The position numbers and the translations under genes are program-made. From contig NC_091002.1 in assembly GCF_041146395.1 (NCBI RefSeq), forward strand, positions 4,582,501 to 4,646,500: DNA of 64,000 nucleotides. Direction: 5' to 3'. Shown here piece by piece: positions 39,821 to 51,830 of this stretch. The DNA comes from Eulemur rufifrons. Lineage: Eukaryota > Chordata > Mammalia > Primates > Lemuridae. Within the stretch, counting starts at the first letter, position 1; each line of letters begins with the position of its first letter. The notes beneath the pieces were generated by a model. That model saw only the letters and a program-made list of their open reading frames with translations, ran no database searches and was not told the DNA's origin.

Positions 39821-40162
39821 CACACACACACACACGCACACACACTCACATATTCTCACACACACACACTGACGCATATACTCACACACACACTGACACA
39901 TACACATATACTCACACACTGACATATATGCTCACACAAACACTGACACACTCACACACACTCACACTCACATATACACATGCATGTACCCACACACGTA
40001 CACACACACATATACTCACACTCACATGTACTCACACATACACTCTCACGCTCACACACACATTCATCACACACATACATACATGTATGCACACTCTTGC
40101 ACACATGCACACACTTACACTCTTGCACACACTCTCACACACACACACTCACAGTCACACAG
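39821..40162 (+). repeat. Long CA-rich complex repeat (TG-rich in the ABLIM2 transcript)
   Basis: About 340 bp of CACACA blocks punctuated by CTCA, CATATA and CACTGA, without a strict higher-order unit. The start is about 400 bp from the terminal exon acceptor. As transcribed it is UG-rich. Open frames cross it in several phases, as expected for a repeat. Confidence 0.95.
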
Positions 40163-41879
40163 AGCGCGCCCAGCAAGTCTCTGCCAGAAAGGCCCTCAGC
40201 TGCCTGCTGCTATCTCAAGTTTGCAAACAGGAAAGGAACCCTGGTGCTTGCCAGAAATTAACCATTTGCGTGGTGTTGAGATCTGGGGCTCCTGGTGTGC
40301 TGAGAAATCCACAACCCAGTCCACAGAGACTTAGAGTCGCCACTCCAGACTGGGTCTCCCGACACATTTAAGACGCTAGGTGTGTCATGCAGTCTGCAGC
40401 CCTGCACCTGCAGGTACCAGTCATGCCCTTCTGAATCACATCAAAGGAGCCATGCAAGGAGATCGTGCCCACCACCACCCAGCGAATGCTGACTGAGGGC
40501 CCGTGACAGGCGAGACCTTGCTCCGACACTGCCTCTGGTGGGGGTGGGCTGGGGGCGCTTAGCAGGTGTGGCGTGAACAAGAGGAAGGACAGGGCTGAAG
40601 CGTGAGGAAAGCCCAGGCCCAGCGCTGGTGCCGGCGGGCTCCCTGCCACACGGCCCTGCCTTCTGCGGTGGAGGCCCCTCCCCACGGCGGGGTCTGAGGC
40701 CAGGGGAGGGGCACGGGGGTGGCAGAGGGGGATGGCAGGAAGGTCCCTAGTGAGGTGGCATGGCAGGATCCCGGCAGTGCCCAGTGTCCTTGCTACCTGC
40801 GACCGTGTGTCTAAAGGGAGGAAGATGGGCAAGCCTGCATTCGGTCCGCTGGGTCTCACCAGGGTTGGTCTTTGCTGGTCACCACAATGGAGGAGAGGGG
40901 GACAGGAGCGGACGGCGGGCAGCCAGACACTGCATGCTGCAGGGGGACAGGAGGGCAGCCGTGCGTGTGCCACACCATGGGCGCCTCCCAAGGGACGACT
41001 TGAAGCTGGAGGCTGAGCAGGAAGGACAGCACAGCGAGGGTGCGGGTGCTGCAGGCCCTGGTGCTGCTGGTGATGGCCATGGGCGGGTGTGGGCAGGGGC
41101 TCCCAGGTGGTTTCTGCAGTTGATGCGAATGGTGACAGGCTTCCTCCAGGAGAGGGGCACTGTGACCTGGCCAGACCTCCTCTGGCTCTCAGCTACAAGC
41201 GGGGTGGGCACAGGTCAGTCTGCTCGCCACCTTCTCCCACCCTTACCGAAGGGAAGGACAGTCCACCTTGTCTGGTTGTATCTGTGAACCTACATCTACC
41301 CCCAGGACCCCTTTCTGCACTGCCCGTGCCCTCCCTGCCACTGGCCTGGCCTGTAGGCCCTGGCCCAGCTGGCCTCCGGCCCGCCCTCGGTCCGGCTGCT
41401 CTGGACTCCAGTGCTTCCTTTCAGCTGCACAGGTCTGCTTGAGTTTCTCCACAGCGTCTCAGCCAGGGAGGCCACGGAGTCCCGGATTCTGGTGCAAACC
41501 CACCCCTCAGGCACACCCAGGTGGCCCCTAAACCCATCTGGCAGGGTGCCCGGTTCTCCTCAGACCGGTCCGGTGGGTTTAAACAAAGGAGATATTCTCT
41601 CACTGCAGGGCCTTACTTTTCAGGTGCATTCCAACAACGCGGGCTCTTCCTGCGGAAGCACACCTGGGTGTGCGCTTAGCCGCAGCCGCAGGGCGTGGAA
41701 GGGGCCGGCTGGAGAGCCACAGCACTTGGTGACCAGCGGCTCCCCTTCCGCACAGCCACGGCCGGCGGCGCACGCAGAAAGGTCTCAGAGTGCGACCCAG
41801 GAGCGACCGGCCTCGAGGGGCTCACCTGGACACAGGGGCTGGACAAGAGGCCCCTTTCCCACCCCGTCACCTTGCTGCC

Positions 41880-42290
41880 TGTGATGGTTACGTTTTAAGT
41901 GTCAACTTGCTTGGGCCCAGTTGTCTGGCTGGACGTAGTCTAGGAATCGCCGTGAAGGCATTTTGTAGACGAGGTCACTGTCGACGGGCAGTTGACTTTA
42001 AGTGAAGATCACCCTCGATAACGTGGGTGGGTCTCATCCAATCCGTTGAAGGCCATGAGAGTAAAAACTGAGGTTTCCCAGCGAAGAAACTGCCACAAAG
42101 TGGCAACTCAACTCCCGCTTGAGTCTCCCGCTTGCTGGCCGATCCTACGAGTGTCAGAATTGCAGCCCACACACTTGCGTGGGCCAACTTCACAAAATAA
42201 ATTTCTTAACGTATATCTGTGTGTGTCTGTCTGTCTCTAATCGTTCTGCTTCTCTGGAGAACGCTGGCTGATACGCTTTCTGACCCAAGG
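41880..42290 (+). repeat. Solo LTR-type element (ERVL/MaLR class), sense
   Basis: 'tgatggttacgttttaagtg', 'tcaacttgcttgggcccagt', 'gtgggtgggtctcatccaat' and 'ctgcttctctggagaacgct' follow an ancient ERVL/MaLR-like LTR found widely in placental mammals. I do not assign the subfamily. Confidence 0.7.
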
Positions 42291-42934
42291 AGCGAAATGC
42301 CTGTGTGTGTGCACTGGGACACTGGGGACACCTGAGAGGGGTCAGAAAGTCATTTCAATGCTGTAATTACTCAGCAAGACAGCATAGCGTAGTGGCTTCG
42401 CGTGACACCTTGAATCTCAGCTCTGCCTCTCGTGAGCTGTGTCCGCGGATCCTTGCTGTGCCCCCTGGCATCTCACTGCTCTTCTGTCCCCTTCCACGTG
42501 ACAGCCCTTCCAGAACCAGAGAGGATGATCAAGGCTCCTCCACACCCCTTCATAAGCCACCCACATTGGCTAGCACCTACTATGTGCTACCAGGCACCTC
42601 CATGGCACCTTCCACTGCTGCCAGGCTGAGCACCCTGAGTGCCCTCGGCCATGCCTCATAGGCCAGAGTGTCAGTGGTGCCTGGGCACATCCTGCTCTGT
42701 GGAGGGACTCCCACCCAGGCAGCCTGGAGTCGCAGCTGGAATGCTCCTCCCCCCTCACCGCCAGGCACGTCCATCACCGAGTCAGGCCCTTGACTTCCCA
42801 AAGAAGTCTCACCCTCAGCAATGCCACCACCCACGTCCAAGATGCCATCACTTCTTACCCCTACCACCCAAATTGCCCCTAAATAGTCTCCCTATATACA
42901 CAGCCAATCTGACCTTCACAGCGTAGCCACAGGG

Positions 42935-43230
42935 GTTGTTTTAAATTGCACATCTGACAACATAATCCCCAACTCAAATGCCATTGCTCTTAGGCTAAAA
43001 ACCAAACTGCTTAAGACTGCCCAGGGCCCTGCAGGGCCTGGCCTGTCCTCACCTTCCCCTGCTCAGGTCTAGACACCTCAGCCATCCTACAGTTCCTTAG
43101 ACAGCCAAGGATCCCTCCTGCCCCAGGGCCTTCGCACATGCAGTTTGCTCTTCCTCGAATTCTCTTCCTACCTGCTATCCCTCACCTCACAAAACATGCA
43201 CGTGCACACCCACATGTGCGCATCCTTACT
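42935..43230 (+). repeat. L2 LINE fragment
   Basis: 'taaaaaccaaactgcttaag', 'gccctgcagggcctggcctg' and 'cagggccttcgcacatgcag' are consecutive L2 landmarks in sense order. Confidence 0.85.
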
Positions 43231-43744
43231 TCACCCAGTTAATGGTTGCACATTTTAAATACTCACAGGCCCATGTTCTTCTCCTTCAGGGCCCTAGTGT
43301 CGGTGTACAAGTACATGTACTCATTTGGGTCATTAGTGGATGGCATCTGTCTCCCGTGTCACACTGTGCGTCCAGGGGGCAGAGCTCAGGCCGTTTTTGC
43401 TCACCAGGCACCTCCAGGCACTGGCGCATGGTCACCAAATGAATAGCGACTCAGCTGAGCACCCTGGCGGTAGGGACCACTGCCACACACTGACCACTGG
43501 CCACACTCCTCCTTCCAGGGTCTGCCCAACAGAGGTATGGACTCCACCGAGGTCCACCCACACCCTCTGCTCCTCGGCCTGGGTGCACTTCCCAGCCTAC
43601 CTCCGTGGGAGCTTTGAGACCGGGCTCCAGCCAACGGCTGTGAGTTGGAGTGAGGCCTGTCATTCCCAGCCCGGCCCTAGGGCCCCTCCCACGAGGGAAA
43701 CGCGTTCCCAGGGGCCCACAACGTGGCCATTCAAAAGGTGGGGC

Positions 43745-44040
43745 AGATCCACACAAACGGGGTGGAAAATGTCCATGTCAGATTTGCAAGCAAAAAGCAG
43801 GATGTCAAACTGTATCTATAGTATGAGACTATTCATCCAAAATAGGATTTGCTTCTCTCCAAGGGCATGTGCAAAAGGAGAGTTCTGGAAGCATGTCCAC
43901 CACAGAGTTAGCAGTTAGGACTGGGTGGGGGGATTCCACAAGATTCTTATGTTCTTCTTTGTATTTTTCTGGACTTTTACAATAGTTATGAATTGTTTTT
44001 ATATTAAAAATAAAGCTCTTTCCCCTGAAATAAAAACATC
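43745..44040 (+). repeat. L1ME-type 3' end
   Basis: 'aatagttatgaattgttttt' and 'atattaaaaataaagc' finish a typical L1ME 3' UTR. The short hydrophobic frame at 43925-44200 is translated from its T-rich tail and is not a gene. Confidence 0.75.
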
Positions 44041-44369
44041 AGGGGTCCCTTCCTGTCCTTCTGGGAGGCGTCCCCTTGAGCCCTCTGGCTGCTGTCCTAG
44101 CTCCCAGCCCCAGGCGGGGCCAAGCCCCAGGGCTGTGGCCCACTGTGCTAACATTTCCAGTCCCCCCCCCCCCCACCTTGGCTCAGGTGAGGGGAACTAG
44201 TGTCCCACCCTTGGGTGTGTTCTTGGAGATTTGAATGATTTAAACCCATTACCAGGTGTCAGAGGGCTTTTAAAAGGATACATTTACATGCATTAACCCC
44301 TTGGTATTTTGCAGCTTTCATTCTGTACTGTAGTGGGGGAAAAAAGGTAAAAAAGAAGTCGTTTAAAGT

Positions 44370-44515
44370 CTCCAACTTTTTGGCACCAGGGACTGGTTTC
44401 ATGGAAGACAATTTTTCCACAGACCGGGGGTCGGGTGTGGGTGAGGTGTGGGGGGTGGGGGTGGTGTGGAGCTCAGGCGTGATGCGCAGTGGAGGCGGGG
44501 GGTGGGCACCGATGA
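44370..44515 (+). repeat. MER1-type hAT DNA transposon fragment
   Basis: 'tctccaactttttggcacca', 'gggactggtttcatggaaga' and 'caatttttccacagaccggg' are the 5' end of MER1 (hAT-Charlie). An internal deletion joins this to the 'ggagctcaggcg' part near the other end. Confidence 0.8.
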
Positions 44516-45480
44516 TTTAAAGCACACCCCAGTCCCAAGAGGGCTGTAGCTGAGTCCCAACAGGCTCCTGGTCTCAAGGCCGCTGCTGTGCCAGGACCTG
44601 CTGGGCACCTTATCTGAGCTCACCCCTCTTGGTGAGAGCAATTAACTCCAGCACCCACAGGGGACACGCGCTTCAAGGAGCAAAGGCACAGGGCAAATAC
44701 GGCAAATACCTCCAGGCAGTCCCGACCCAGAAGCCCGAAGCACCCATTTTACTACAGCGGTGTTTACACTGGACTTGAACGCACAATTAACAAGGACCCA
44801 ACTTCCAGGCTGAAGAATGCTTCCCCTGCGGGCAGTTAGGGTGCTGGAGTTACACGCAGAAAAAGCCAGTGTGGGCGCCTTGCCTGGCTGCCGGGGCCGG
44901 TCATATGTGACCCCTGGCAGAGGCAGTCCAGGACCCAGGCTTCAGGAGGAGACAGAGCCCCTGCTGGATTCGGGGCTTCCTCTGTGCCCTCACTCAGCAC
45001 ACATTCCAGGCTGATCTGCACGCCTGGCACTGGGGGCTCCCCCCGCACCCTGCCCCGATGCACACACCAGCTTCTCAGCCCGACCCTGCTGCCCGGCCCC
45101 TCCCACGGATGGCCACACACGTTCTAACACATTAGAACTTTCCTTTTCTGTAGGGTAAAATCCAAACAAATGTCACACTAGCAAACGGCCCCACATGTGG
45201 GGTGCTCAGCACAGGCCGTGGCGGTCCAGGGCTCACTGTGCTCTCACCCCTCCCCCTACCTCCCCTCCCCCTCCCTGCAGGTGGACACTGGCTGCCTGCC
45301 TGTTGCAAAGCATCCTCTTCCCCACCTTTAGGAACCAGGTCTCGGAGCTTCCTCTCACAGCCACCACCCAGCCCGGGTAGCTCCAGGCATGGGTGGGGGG
45401 CTGACCTGGCCAGCTGGGGCACAGCATTCCCTGGGGCAGACTGGGGGATTCAGGGATAGTTCTATGATCCACCCAGAGGT

Positions 45481-45514
45481 CGAGAGAGAAAAAGAGAGAG
45501 GGAGAGAGAGAGAT
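45481..45514 (+). repeat. (GA)n-rich simple repeat
   Basis: A short purine run of GAGA blocks in the last ABLIM2 intron. Confidence 0.85.
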
Positions 45515-46831
45515 ACAGGTCTCTGCCCTGCAGACATTGAGCCTGAGAGAGCTGAGGCTAAAGTCTAGCTATTGCTGGAGCAGCACAGAGGAGGAACAGC
45601 CAAGAGAAGAAAGGAAAGAAACTGTGTGCTGGACACATCATGTAGCCCTTGATCAAGCCACACCTGAAGGGGACCTTCCGTCATGAGAGCCAGTAAGTCA
45701 CTTTGGGTCAGGTTCCTGTCATTTACAACAAAGAGGGTCAAAGTGGATGCACCTCCTCCCCAGGGCGGCAGCCGCACCAGCATCCCGGTCCCCTTCCTCC
45801 TCGCCACCACCCTGTACTAAGGGAGTGGGATTTCCCAGGCCCTGGGCAAGGGGCTTCACAAAACCCCTTGACCTCTCCCTGCACAGCGACCCACTCGAAT
45901 GGATACCAATATCCTAATCTCAAAGGTGCAGAAATCGAGGCATGAGAGTATACGGCCAGCTAGTGCAGGAAAGTTGGCGCCTGCTCAACGCCATTGGGGT
46001 GCTTTTCTGCCCAGCACCCCCCAAGCATTTAACATGGCTTCCCCTGGCCTGGAATGCCTCCCCAGACCCCCCTCCTGGAGAGCCCCAGGCCCTGGGCCCC
46101 TGCTGAGTCCAGTCCTCCTGCTTCCTCTCCTGGCAGCAGGTTGAGCCCTGCCCACTTGGGCAGGTCGGACAGGGTCTGGCAGCTGGCCCTGTGCACGAGG
46201 GACCTCACACACCCCAGCCTTGGGTCACAGATGGGGCCGGATGGCCCTGCCCTTCAGGAGCTTTGAGACCTCTTACCCTCAGCAAAAGAGTCATTAAAAG
46301 GCAGGGACACACCCATGAAAGGGCTCAGGAGAGGAAATCCCACGGGCTGGACATTGCTGGCTCTAGGATGGCTGTGAGCATTAAACAGTGTCACACGTGC
46401 ACTTTGGGCACATAGTAGGTACTCAACAGAGCTAGTCATTTTAGTCAGCAAATATTATCCAAACACCTACTCTGTGCTGACCTCCTGTTTGGACTTTTAA
46501 ACACACACTTGTTTTCCAAGGATCCTCTGATCATTCTAGACAGGTGAGAACATGGTCAAGTGGGAGGAACCCAGGAGGCTGTGACCGTCCGGGAGCTGGA
46601 GCAGGTTTCTCCGCATCAGCGCTCAGAGGAGACGACTCCGTGGAGCGCGTCATTGGTACAAAGCCTCCCCGCCCCATCCAAGAGCCAGTGTGCCTCCCTT
46701 GCAAAGCCATCATTGTTGTGGCCTTTGAAGCAACGTGGGTCCTTAACTTGGTCCCCACGGTGGCCCCTCGGGGTGTGACTCTGACAGTGTGGAACAGTCA
46801 CCTGCAGAGACCCCCAGGGCCCGGTTAGTAC

Positions 46832-46912
46832 CTCCAGTCTCGTCCGGTCCACATCCTTGGGCAGTTTCACACGGATTCGGTTTGTTACGATGAGGGAGTC
46901 GTAAGGATAGAT
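46832..46912 (-). CDS. ABLIM2: ABLIM2 exon: first half of the villin headpiece
   Basis: 81 nt, phase 0 to 0, encoding 27 residues that start [16 protein letters not shown] and end [11 protein letters not shown]. This is the N-terminal subdomain of the headpiece. It joins directly to RHLSPEEF in the last exon, so the headpiece fold is split between two exons. The acceptor is CCTCCCCGACAG|ATC and the donor GAG|GTACTA. It is identical to the human protein as I remember it. Because it begins and ends in phase 0, skipping it would keep the frame but destroy the headpiece. Confidence 0.96.
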
Positions 46913-48280
46913 CTGTCGGGGAGGAAACCAGAGTCATCTCAAGAAGCAAGCGTGCACTGGTGCCAAAGAGCTGAGCAGAGGCCACCTGGGAATACATACT
47001 TGCGTTCCATCTGACACACACATTTCACAGGGAAAGCACAACAGAAAGGAACTTTAACCTGGGCAGGTGCTGCGCGGCATGGAGAGGTCAGTGTGAGAGC
47101 GCGGCCCCTCTTACCTTGTATTCTGTAAGAGAGAGAGCGGAGACCACGGGTCGTTTAGAAAGTGCAAGAACTCTTCTCTAGGTGGACGTAGTCCCACCCT
47201 GGGGGCCCCTGTGTCCCCACCCTGCAGTCGCTGACCAGGCCCAGTCCCTGAGCAGTGCGCACTGGGCTCTAATCTTGGCTGCAGGAGGCGGGCTCTGGGG
47301 GCCTCAGCGGGAAATCCAGAGCAGGGCGTGGCCGGGCTGGAGGCCAGACTGGAAGCTGACGGCGCCCTGTGCTCCTCAGCCTCAGTTTCCCACCTGCGCA
47401 GTGGGCATTCCTGGGAAAGCTGTGGGGTGTTGTGGAGACTGACATCTCTCTGTGGTCTGACACTCTGTCTCTCACTGTCTTACCCTCTTAACTCTTTACT
47501 TCCTCCTTTTTAAACTACTGAGCTTTGCACCCTAGCTTTGAAAACATTCTACTTCCAGACTAAAAGCATCTTATTGAAAAAATAAAACAGTATGGACAGT
47601 AGGGCCTCCATGCACACAGAACCCATGGGAAGCAGGGTCTCCACGACCTGGGCCTCCAACCATCTCGGAAGGGAGACCCCGAGTGGGCCCAGTCCCTGAG
47701 TTTCTCACATGCCACGTGCGGTCCCAGATGTGCCAACTCCAAGGCCCAAGGACTTGGAAAGCCACTTAGAGGGAGGGAGCCACGGCACCCGGATGCTCTG
47801 TCACCCGTGTGTGAACCAGTCCACGAGACCCAAGCTCCCCTGTCACTCTCAGGAGTGAGCCCTGCCTCCTGCCAGGCACTGGCATGTGACCAGGTGGCCA
47901 CTCTGGTAACACCAACCTCCCAGCAGCCTTCTCAGTTTGAAGCTGCACGACCAGCAAGGGTGTAGGCAGGGTCTGACCTGGCTCCCCTTCCACTCAGACC
48001 AGAAGCCTTTTGCCTGTGACTCAGTTTCCCCAAGTGACGCGGAGTGCCTCACCAGCCAGGAGGGGGAGCATCCTGGGAGTGCTGGAGTGGAGGGAAACTG
48101 ATTCTTGCCCGGCAGAGGCGGGAAAATGAGCACGCCCTCCCGCGGCAGTGTCCCTGCCCAGCACGCCTGGTGCCTTTTGCCAGCAGGCCCCCGCTGGGGC
48201 GGTTTCAGAATGAGACTTGTGGAAATTTGTTAGCAACCCCTGCCCCCGCCAGAGACCCACAGGGTCCCCGAGCCGTGTAC
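46913..48280 (-). other. ABLIM2: ABLIM2 introns around the microexon
   Basis: The microexon at 47115-47122 divides this stretch into introns of 202 bp (46913-47114) and 1,158 bp (47123-48280). The small one is one of the shortest in the gene. I see only diverged unique sequence here and no other candidate exon. Confidence 0.85.
47115..47122 (-). CDS. ABLIM2: ABLIM2 8-nt microexon (E-Y-K)
   Basis: The sense sequence is CTCTCTCTTACAG|AATACAAG|GTAAGAGG. A perfect pyrimidine tract and acceptor and a near-ideal donor enclose just eight bases. With the G that ends the previous exon they spell GAA TAC AAG (EYK), and the next exon continues IYPYD. The human protein reads ...WGMREYKIYPYD at this place, so the microexon is required to explain the known product. 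It changes phase from 1 to 0 and therefore must be used together with the 55-nt exon upstream (55+8 = 63 nt, 21 codons). Confidence 0.93.
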
Positions 48281-48335
48281 CTCGCATGCCCCAGCTGGCA
48301 TCCGGGTCTGCTCCACACGGGGCCAGGTTGGCATT
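48281..48335 (-). CDS. ABLIM2: ABLIM2 exon encoding NANLAPCGADPDASWGMR
   Basis: 55 nt, phase 0 to 1. It encodes 18 residues (NANLAPCGADPDASWGMR) plus the first base of the following glutamate codon. The acceptor is CTTTCTCTTCCAG|AAT and the donor CGAG|GTACAC. The peptide is in the linker just before the headpiece and agrees with the human protein as I recall it. Its length is not a multiple of three, but with the 8-nt microexon it makes a 63-nt in-frame unit. It may also pair with the 62-nt exon upstream (117 nt, 39 codons). Confidence 0.95.
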
Positions 48336-50197
48336 CTGGAAGAGAAAGAGACAGTGGGCGGCAAGAAGCAGGTGGCATGACGGCGGGCGGGCGGGGCCAG
48401 CATACGACCCCTCCTCATGGCCTCGGTCCTCACACAGCCTGGGAGGAGCGTGTCGGCTGCAGCACGACAGTGGCGCGTGACAGAGGAACGGCAGTGGTTC
48501 TGGAAGGGGACATCAGGATGTCACACCTGTGGGACCATGGCTGTCATGCTTGGAGGGTTTGCTTATTGGACACCTGCCTGTCTGGTCAACCCTGACACCC
48601 TCTGACAGCCGCTGCCAGGTGCCTGGGTCCCCTGCTCTGCAGCTGACGTGGACCACACTGCTGGCTCAGCACCGTTCCCTTTGCTCATGCTGCGAGAGGC
48701 ACAGCGCTCTGTGGACCTGGGCTGGTGATCTGCAGGGCTTCTGCCCCCTCACACGGTGGGCTCCTGAGTGCAGCTCCTAGAACCCGCTGTCCCCAGGTGC
48801 TTGGGAGTCCCAGGCTCCACCCTGGGCCTTCTGTCCCCTGCAAGATGCCCAGGGAGAAAGGATGAGCCACAGTTTCCTGGACAAGGCACTGTCTCGTGGA
48901 ACTTCTACTCTATTCCCAGAGCTGCACTGGTGCACACAGCTGCGTGTGCGAGTCAAGGTCCATCCACCCCGTGACGGGGCGGGGGGGGGAGGTCCCACCT
49001 CTCCAGAAACCATGGCACTAACAGCAGCTCTGTGCATGACTGTTTTGAGGATTAAAGGAGCCTGGTGTCTGTAACACCCTGGCACAAAGCCGTGTGTGTT
49101 GAAACACACCCTACACAGTGGGTGGCCTCTGACAATGACACTCATGGGATGATACTCTCAAGGCCGTGAAGCTGAGGACCCTGCCACCTGTCTCAGATGC
49201 CCATGGCATTCACCAGCCATTTCAGTGCATTGTGAACCTTAACACCTGGAGTTCTCTTTTCCTTCTGCCCACCTGAAAACATCTTCCACACACCCTGCAA
49301 ACTTCTGTGCAGGGTCCCCATGCCGTAAAGCATTGAGCTGTTGCAGCAGTCAGTCCCTCTCCTGCTCAGCCCCTGCTCCTTTCTGGCACCTGGTATTTGC
49401 ACCACGAGCCACGCTGCTGCAGCAGCTGCCCACAGTGGATGGAGCCCCTTGAAAAAAACGTCTCATGCACGCCCAGGACCAGGATCCCCAGCACCTGGTA
49501 CAGGGTCTGAAATAGGGTCAGGGCTCCTGGCCAGTGCTTCTGAAATTGGGTACAGGGATTCAAGTTCCACAGAGAGAGTTCTACAGCTGAAGGGGAGGTT
49601 GTATGTTTAACCCGGTGGGTCTGCCACCAAGGACGGTCACACCACTGCACAGCAGTAGGCAGTAAGTGAGGCCCCATGACAGCCCAGAGAGTGCAGGAAC
49701 AGAAAGAGACCTCAGAGAGCTCTGAGTCCAAATCCCTTCATCTGAAACAGGGAAACTGAGGCTCAGAGAGAAGACAAACCTTCCTGCTGTCCCAGAGCTG
49801 GACTCACCAGCCTGGGCCCAGGCTCATAAGTGGGGTGAGCACGAAGGCCAAGGGTTGGAACTGGTCTTTAAATTGTTTTTATTTTGCTCATCATGTAATT
49901 TCTTGCATTACTTTGGATTTCTAACAATACTGCATTAAAATGTCTTGATGACTGTGTCTTTTGCTTAGTGCCTCACTTGCCTCACGCCAATCCTGGCCCT
50001 GGACCCTGAGCCAGGGTCCTCTCCATGGCCTCTTGCCTCTGCCGCCTCCACAAAAGAACTCTTAGGAGTTTCCAAGAATAATTTTTGAGACATTTTCTCA
50101 GTCTCAGACTAGCACCCCAGGTGCTCCTGTCCTGGCCAAGGAACCCCCTTGTGTGCTGCAGTCCTGCTGCCTGGCCCGTCTGATGGGAAGAGAAATG

Positions 50198-50214
50198 CTG
50201 CCCCCTAGTGCCAC
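50198..50214 (-). promoter_or_regulatory. CTCF-like motif in an ABLIM2 intron
   Basis: CTGCCCCCTAGTGCCAC on the plus strand fits the reverse complement of the CTCF core closely (GCCCCCT, then GTG, then C). Motif only. Confidence 0.4.
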
Positions 50215-50649
50215 AGGCCTGCACCACAGGCCGTCAAAACTCCCAGGCCACCTCCTTCCCCTTGGACCGTTGGAAACTAACTCACTTCCTAGCAGCAAAA
50301 TCAGCTTCCTCTGATGTTCAGGCTCTGAGACAAGACAGAGACTCCAGGAGGGAGATGAGCCATCATCCAGGTGAAGGCGGGGGAACATCGGATAGTCCAG
50401 AGCAGGGGAAGTGGAGTCCACCCCCCTCTTCCAAGTGCAAGGTGGGGATGGGCTATACAGAACCTCTCAGGTGCAGGGGCTCTTGCGTTGTTACTGCCTT
50501 GGTGTGTGGGCTGGCAGGACAGCCAAGAGTCCAGGGGACATCACAAAGGCAGCGTCACTGGGGCTATTCCTGGCTGACTCCACTATAGTTCCTGATGGAG
50601 GCACTGGAGACTTTCAAAGCAACGAGTCACTTATGTCTCCAACAGCACA

Positions 50650-50815
50650 GCACTCGGTGTGTGCTGGCTGCCCTGCAGGCACTCTCCCATCTTCACGGCA
50701 ACTCTGGGAGGCGGGCAGCATTGTCACCAGTTTACAGATGAGGCTCAGAGAAGTCAAACAACTTGCCCCAAATCATACAACAAATACATGGGACTGTAAA
50801 CATTTGAACCCATGT
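50650..50815 (-). repeat. MIR SINE, antisense
   Basis: 'agtttacagatgaggctcag', 'agaagtcaaacaacttgccc' and 'atttgaacccatg' are the MIR body read backwards. Confidence 0.85.
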
Positions 50816-51029
50816 ATTTTATTTTCCAAAAATTACACTGGGACTGCTAACAGGAACTGAGATTGTGGCTGCCACCAGTCTTTTCTTGCTAAAGCGCACA
50901 CTGGAATGTGCCATCTCACTCAGCAGCCATGTCTATGAAAGCGAGAGGCGGCAGGGACTTGACTGTTAAATAATTACTCATGTGGGAACCATGCTACAGA
51001 GCCTATGAAAAGATTTCACAATCATAATG

Positions 51030-51180
51030 CTATTTTTCCTCAAAGTAACCTCAGGAGGTAAGACTCATTTTTTTTAAAGACTAGAAAATAGAGACTCAGA
51101 AAATTTAAGTAATTTGCCCAAAGACAGAGCTGGGATTTGAACTCAGAGCTGTCTGATGCTAATGTGTGTGTGCTCCCCAG
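51030..51180 (-). repeat. MIR SINE, antisense
   Basis: 'aaaatagagactcagaaaat', 'taagtaatttgcccaaagac' and 'agctgggatttgaactcaga' are antisense MIR. Confidence 0.85.
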
Positions 51181-51229
51181 CATTGCTGTTTGGAAATATC
51201 AGACTTCTCTGATTTGTTACAGTTCTCTG

Positions 51230-51830
51230 TAGTTATATACTTTTTAAACATTTTATGAACATGTGAAAAACTGATTCAAAAGACATAAATTTTTTTCATA
51301 TACCTATTAAAGTTTGCTGTTTGCACTATTCAATTACTTTCTGTACTTTTTGGTTATTTTTTGATCCATATGTCTTATTCAAGAGTCATATTCAAATCAC
51401 CTACCATACTTGTATTTTATCAAGGTGTCTGGCATTGCCATGTTGCTTAATGCACTTCAGTGTTTGAATGCTAAAACTGATTAATTAAGTTTATGCCTTC
51501 ATCGTGAATTAGTGTCCCCTCTTTATACTCTTATTAATTCTATTAATTTCTTTTAACCTTAACTTCCACCTCATCTGATATTAGTATTGCCACTCCTGCT
51601 TTCCATATATTTGTGATTTTAGTATCTCTCTCTCTCTTTTTTTAAGAGACAGGGTCGTGCTATGTTGCCCAGGCTGGTCTTGAACTCCAAAGCTCAAGTG
51701 ACCTTCCTGCTTTAGCCTCCCAAGTAGCTGGGACTACAGGGGTGTGCCACGGCACCTGGCTCATTCTTTTACTTCTAATCCTTTAAAAATAATTTTTGAG
51801 TGTGAATCTTGCAATAATACATACTATTTT
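51230..51830 (-). repeat. Old L1-like sequence interrupted by an Alu monomer
   Basis: 'cctcatctgatattagtatt' and 'gccactcctgctttccatat' recall an antisense L1M stretch. The Alu monomer at 51632-51765 splits it. The assignment is tentative because the copy is degraded. Confidence 0.4.
51632..51765 (-). repeat. Free Alu monomer (FLAM-like), antisense
   Basis: 'gagacagggtcgtgctatgt', 'tgcccaggctggtcttgaac' and 'agctgggactacaggggtgt' are a single antisense 7SL-derived monomer without a second arm. Confidence 0.85.

Noticed and set aside
43925..44200. Hydrophobic small protein resembling a membrane segment
   Set aside because: The hydrophobic part is translated from the T-rich 3' tail of an L1ME fragment.
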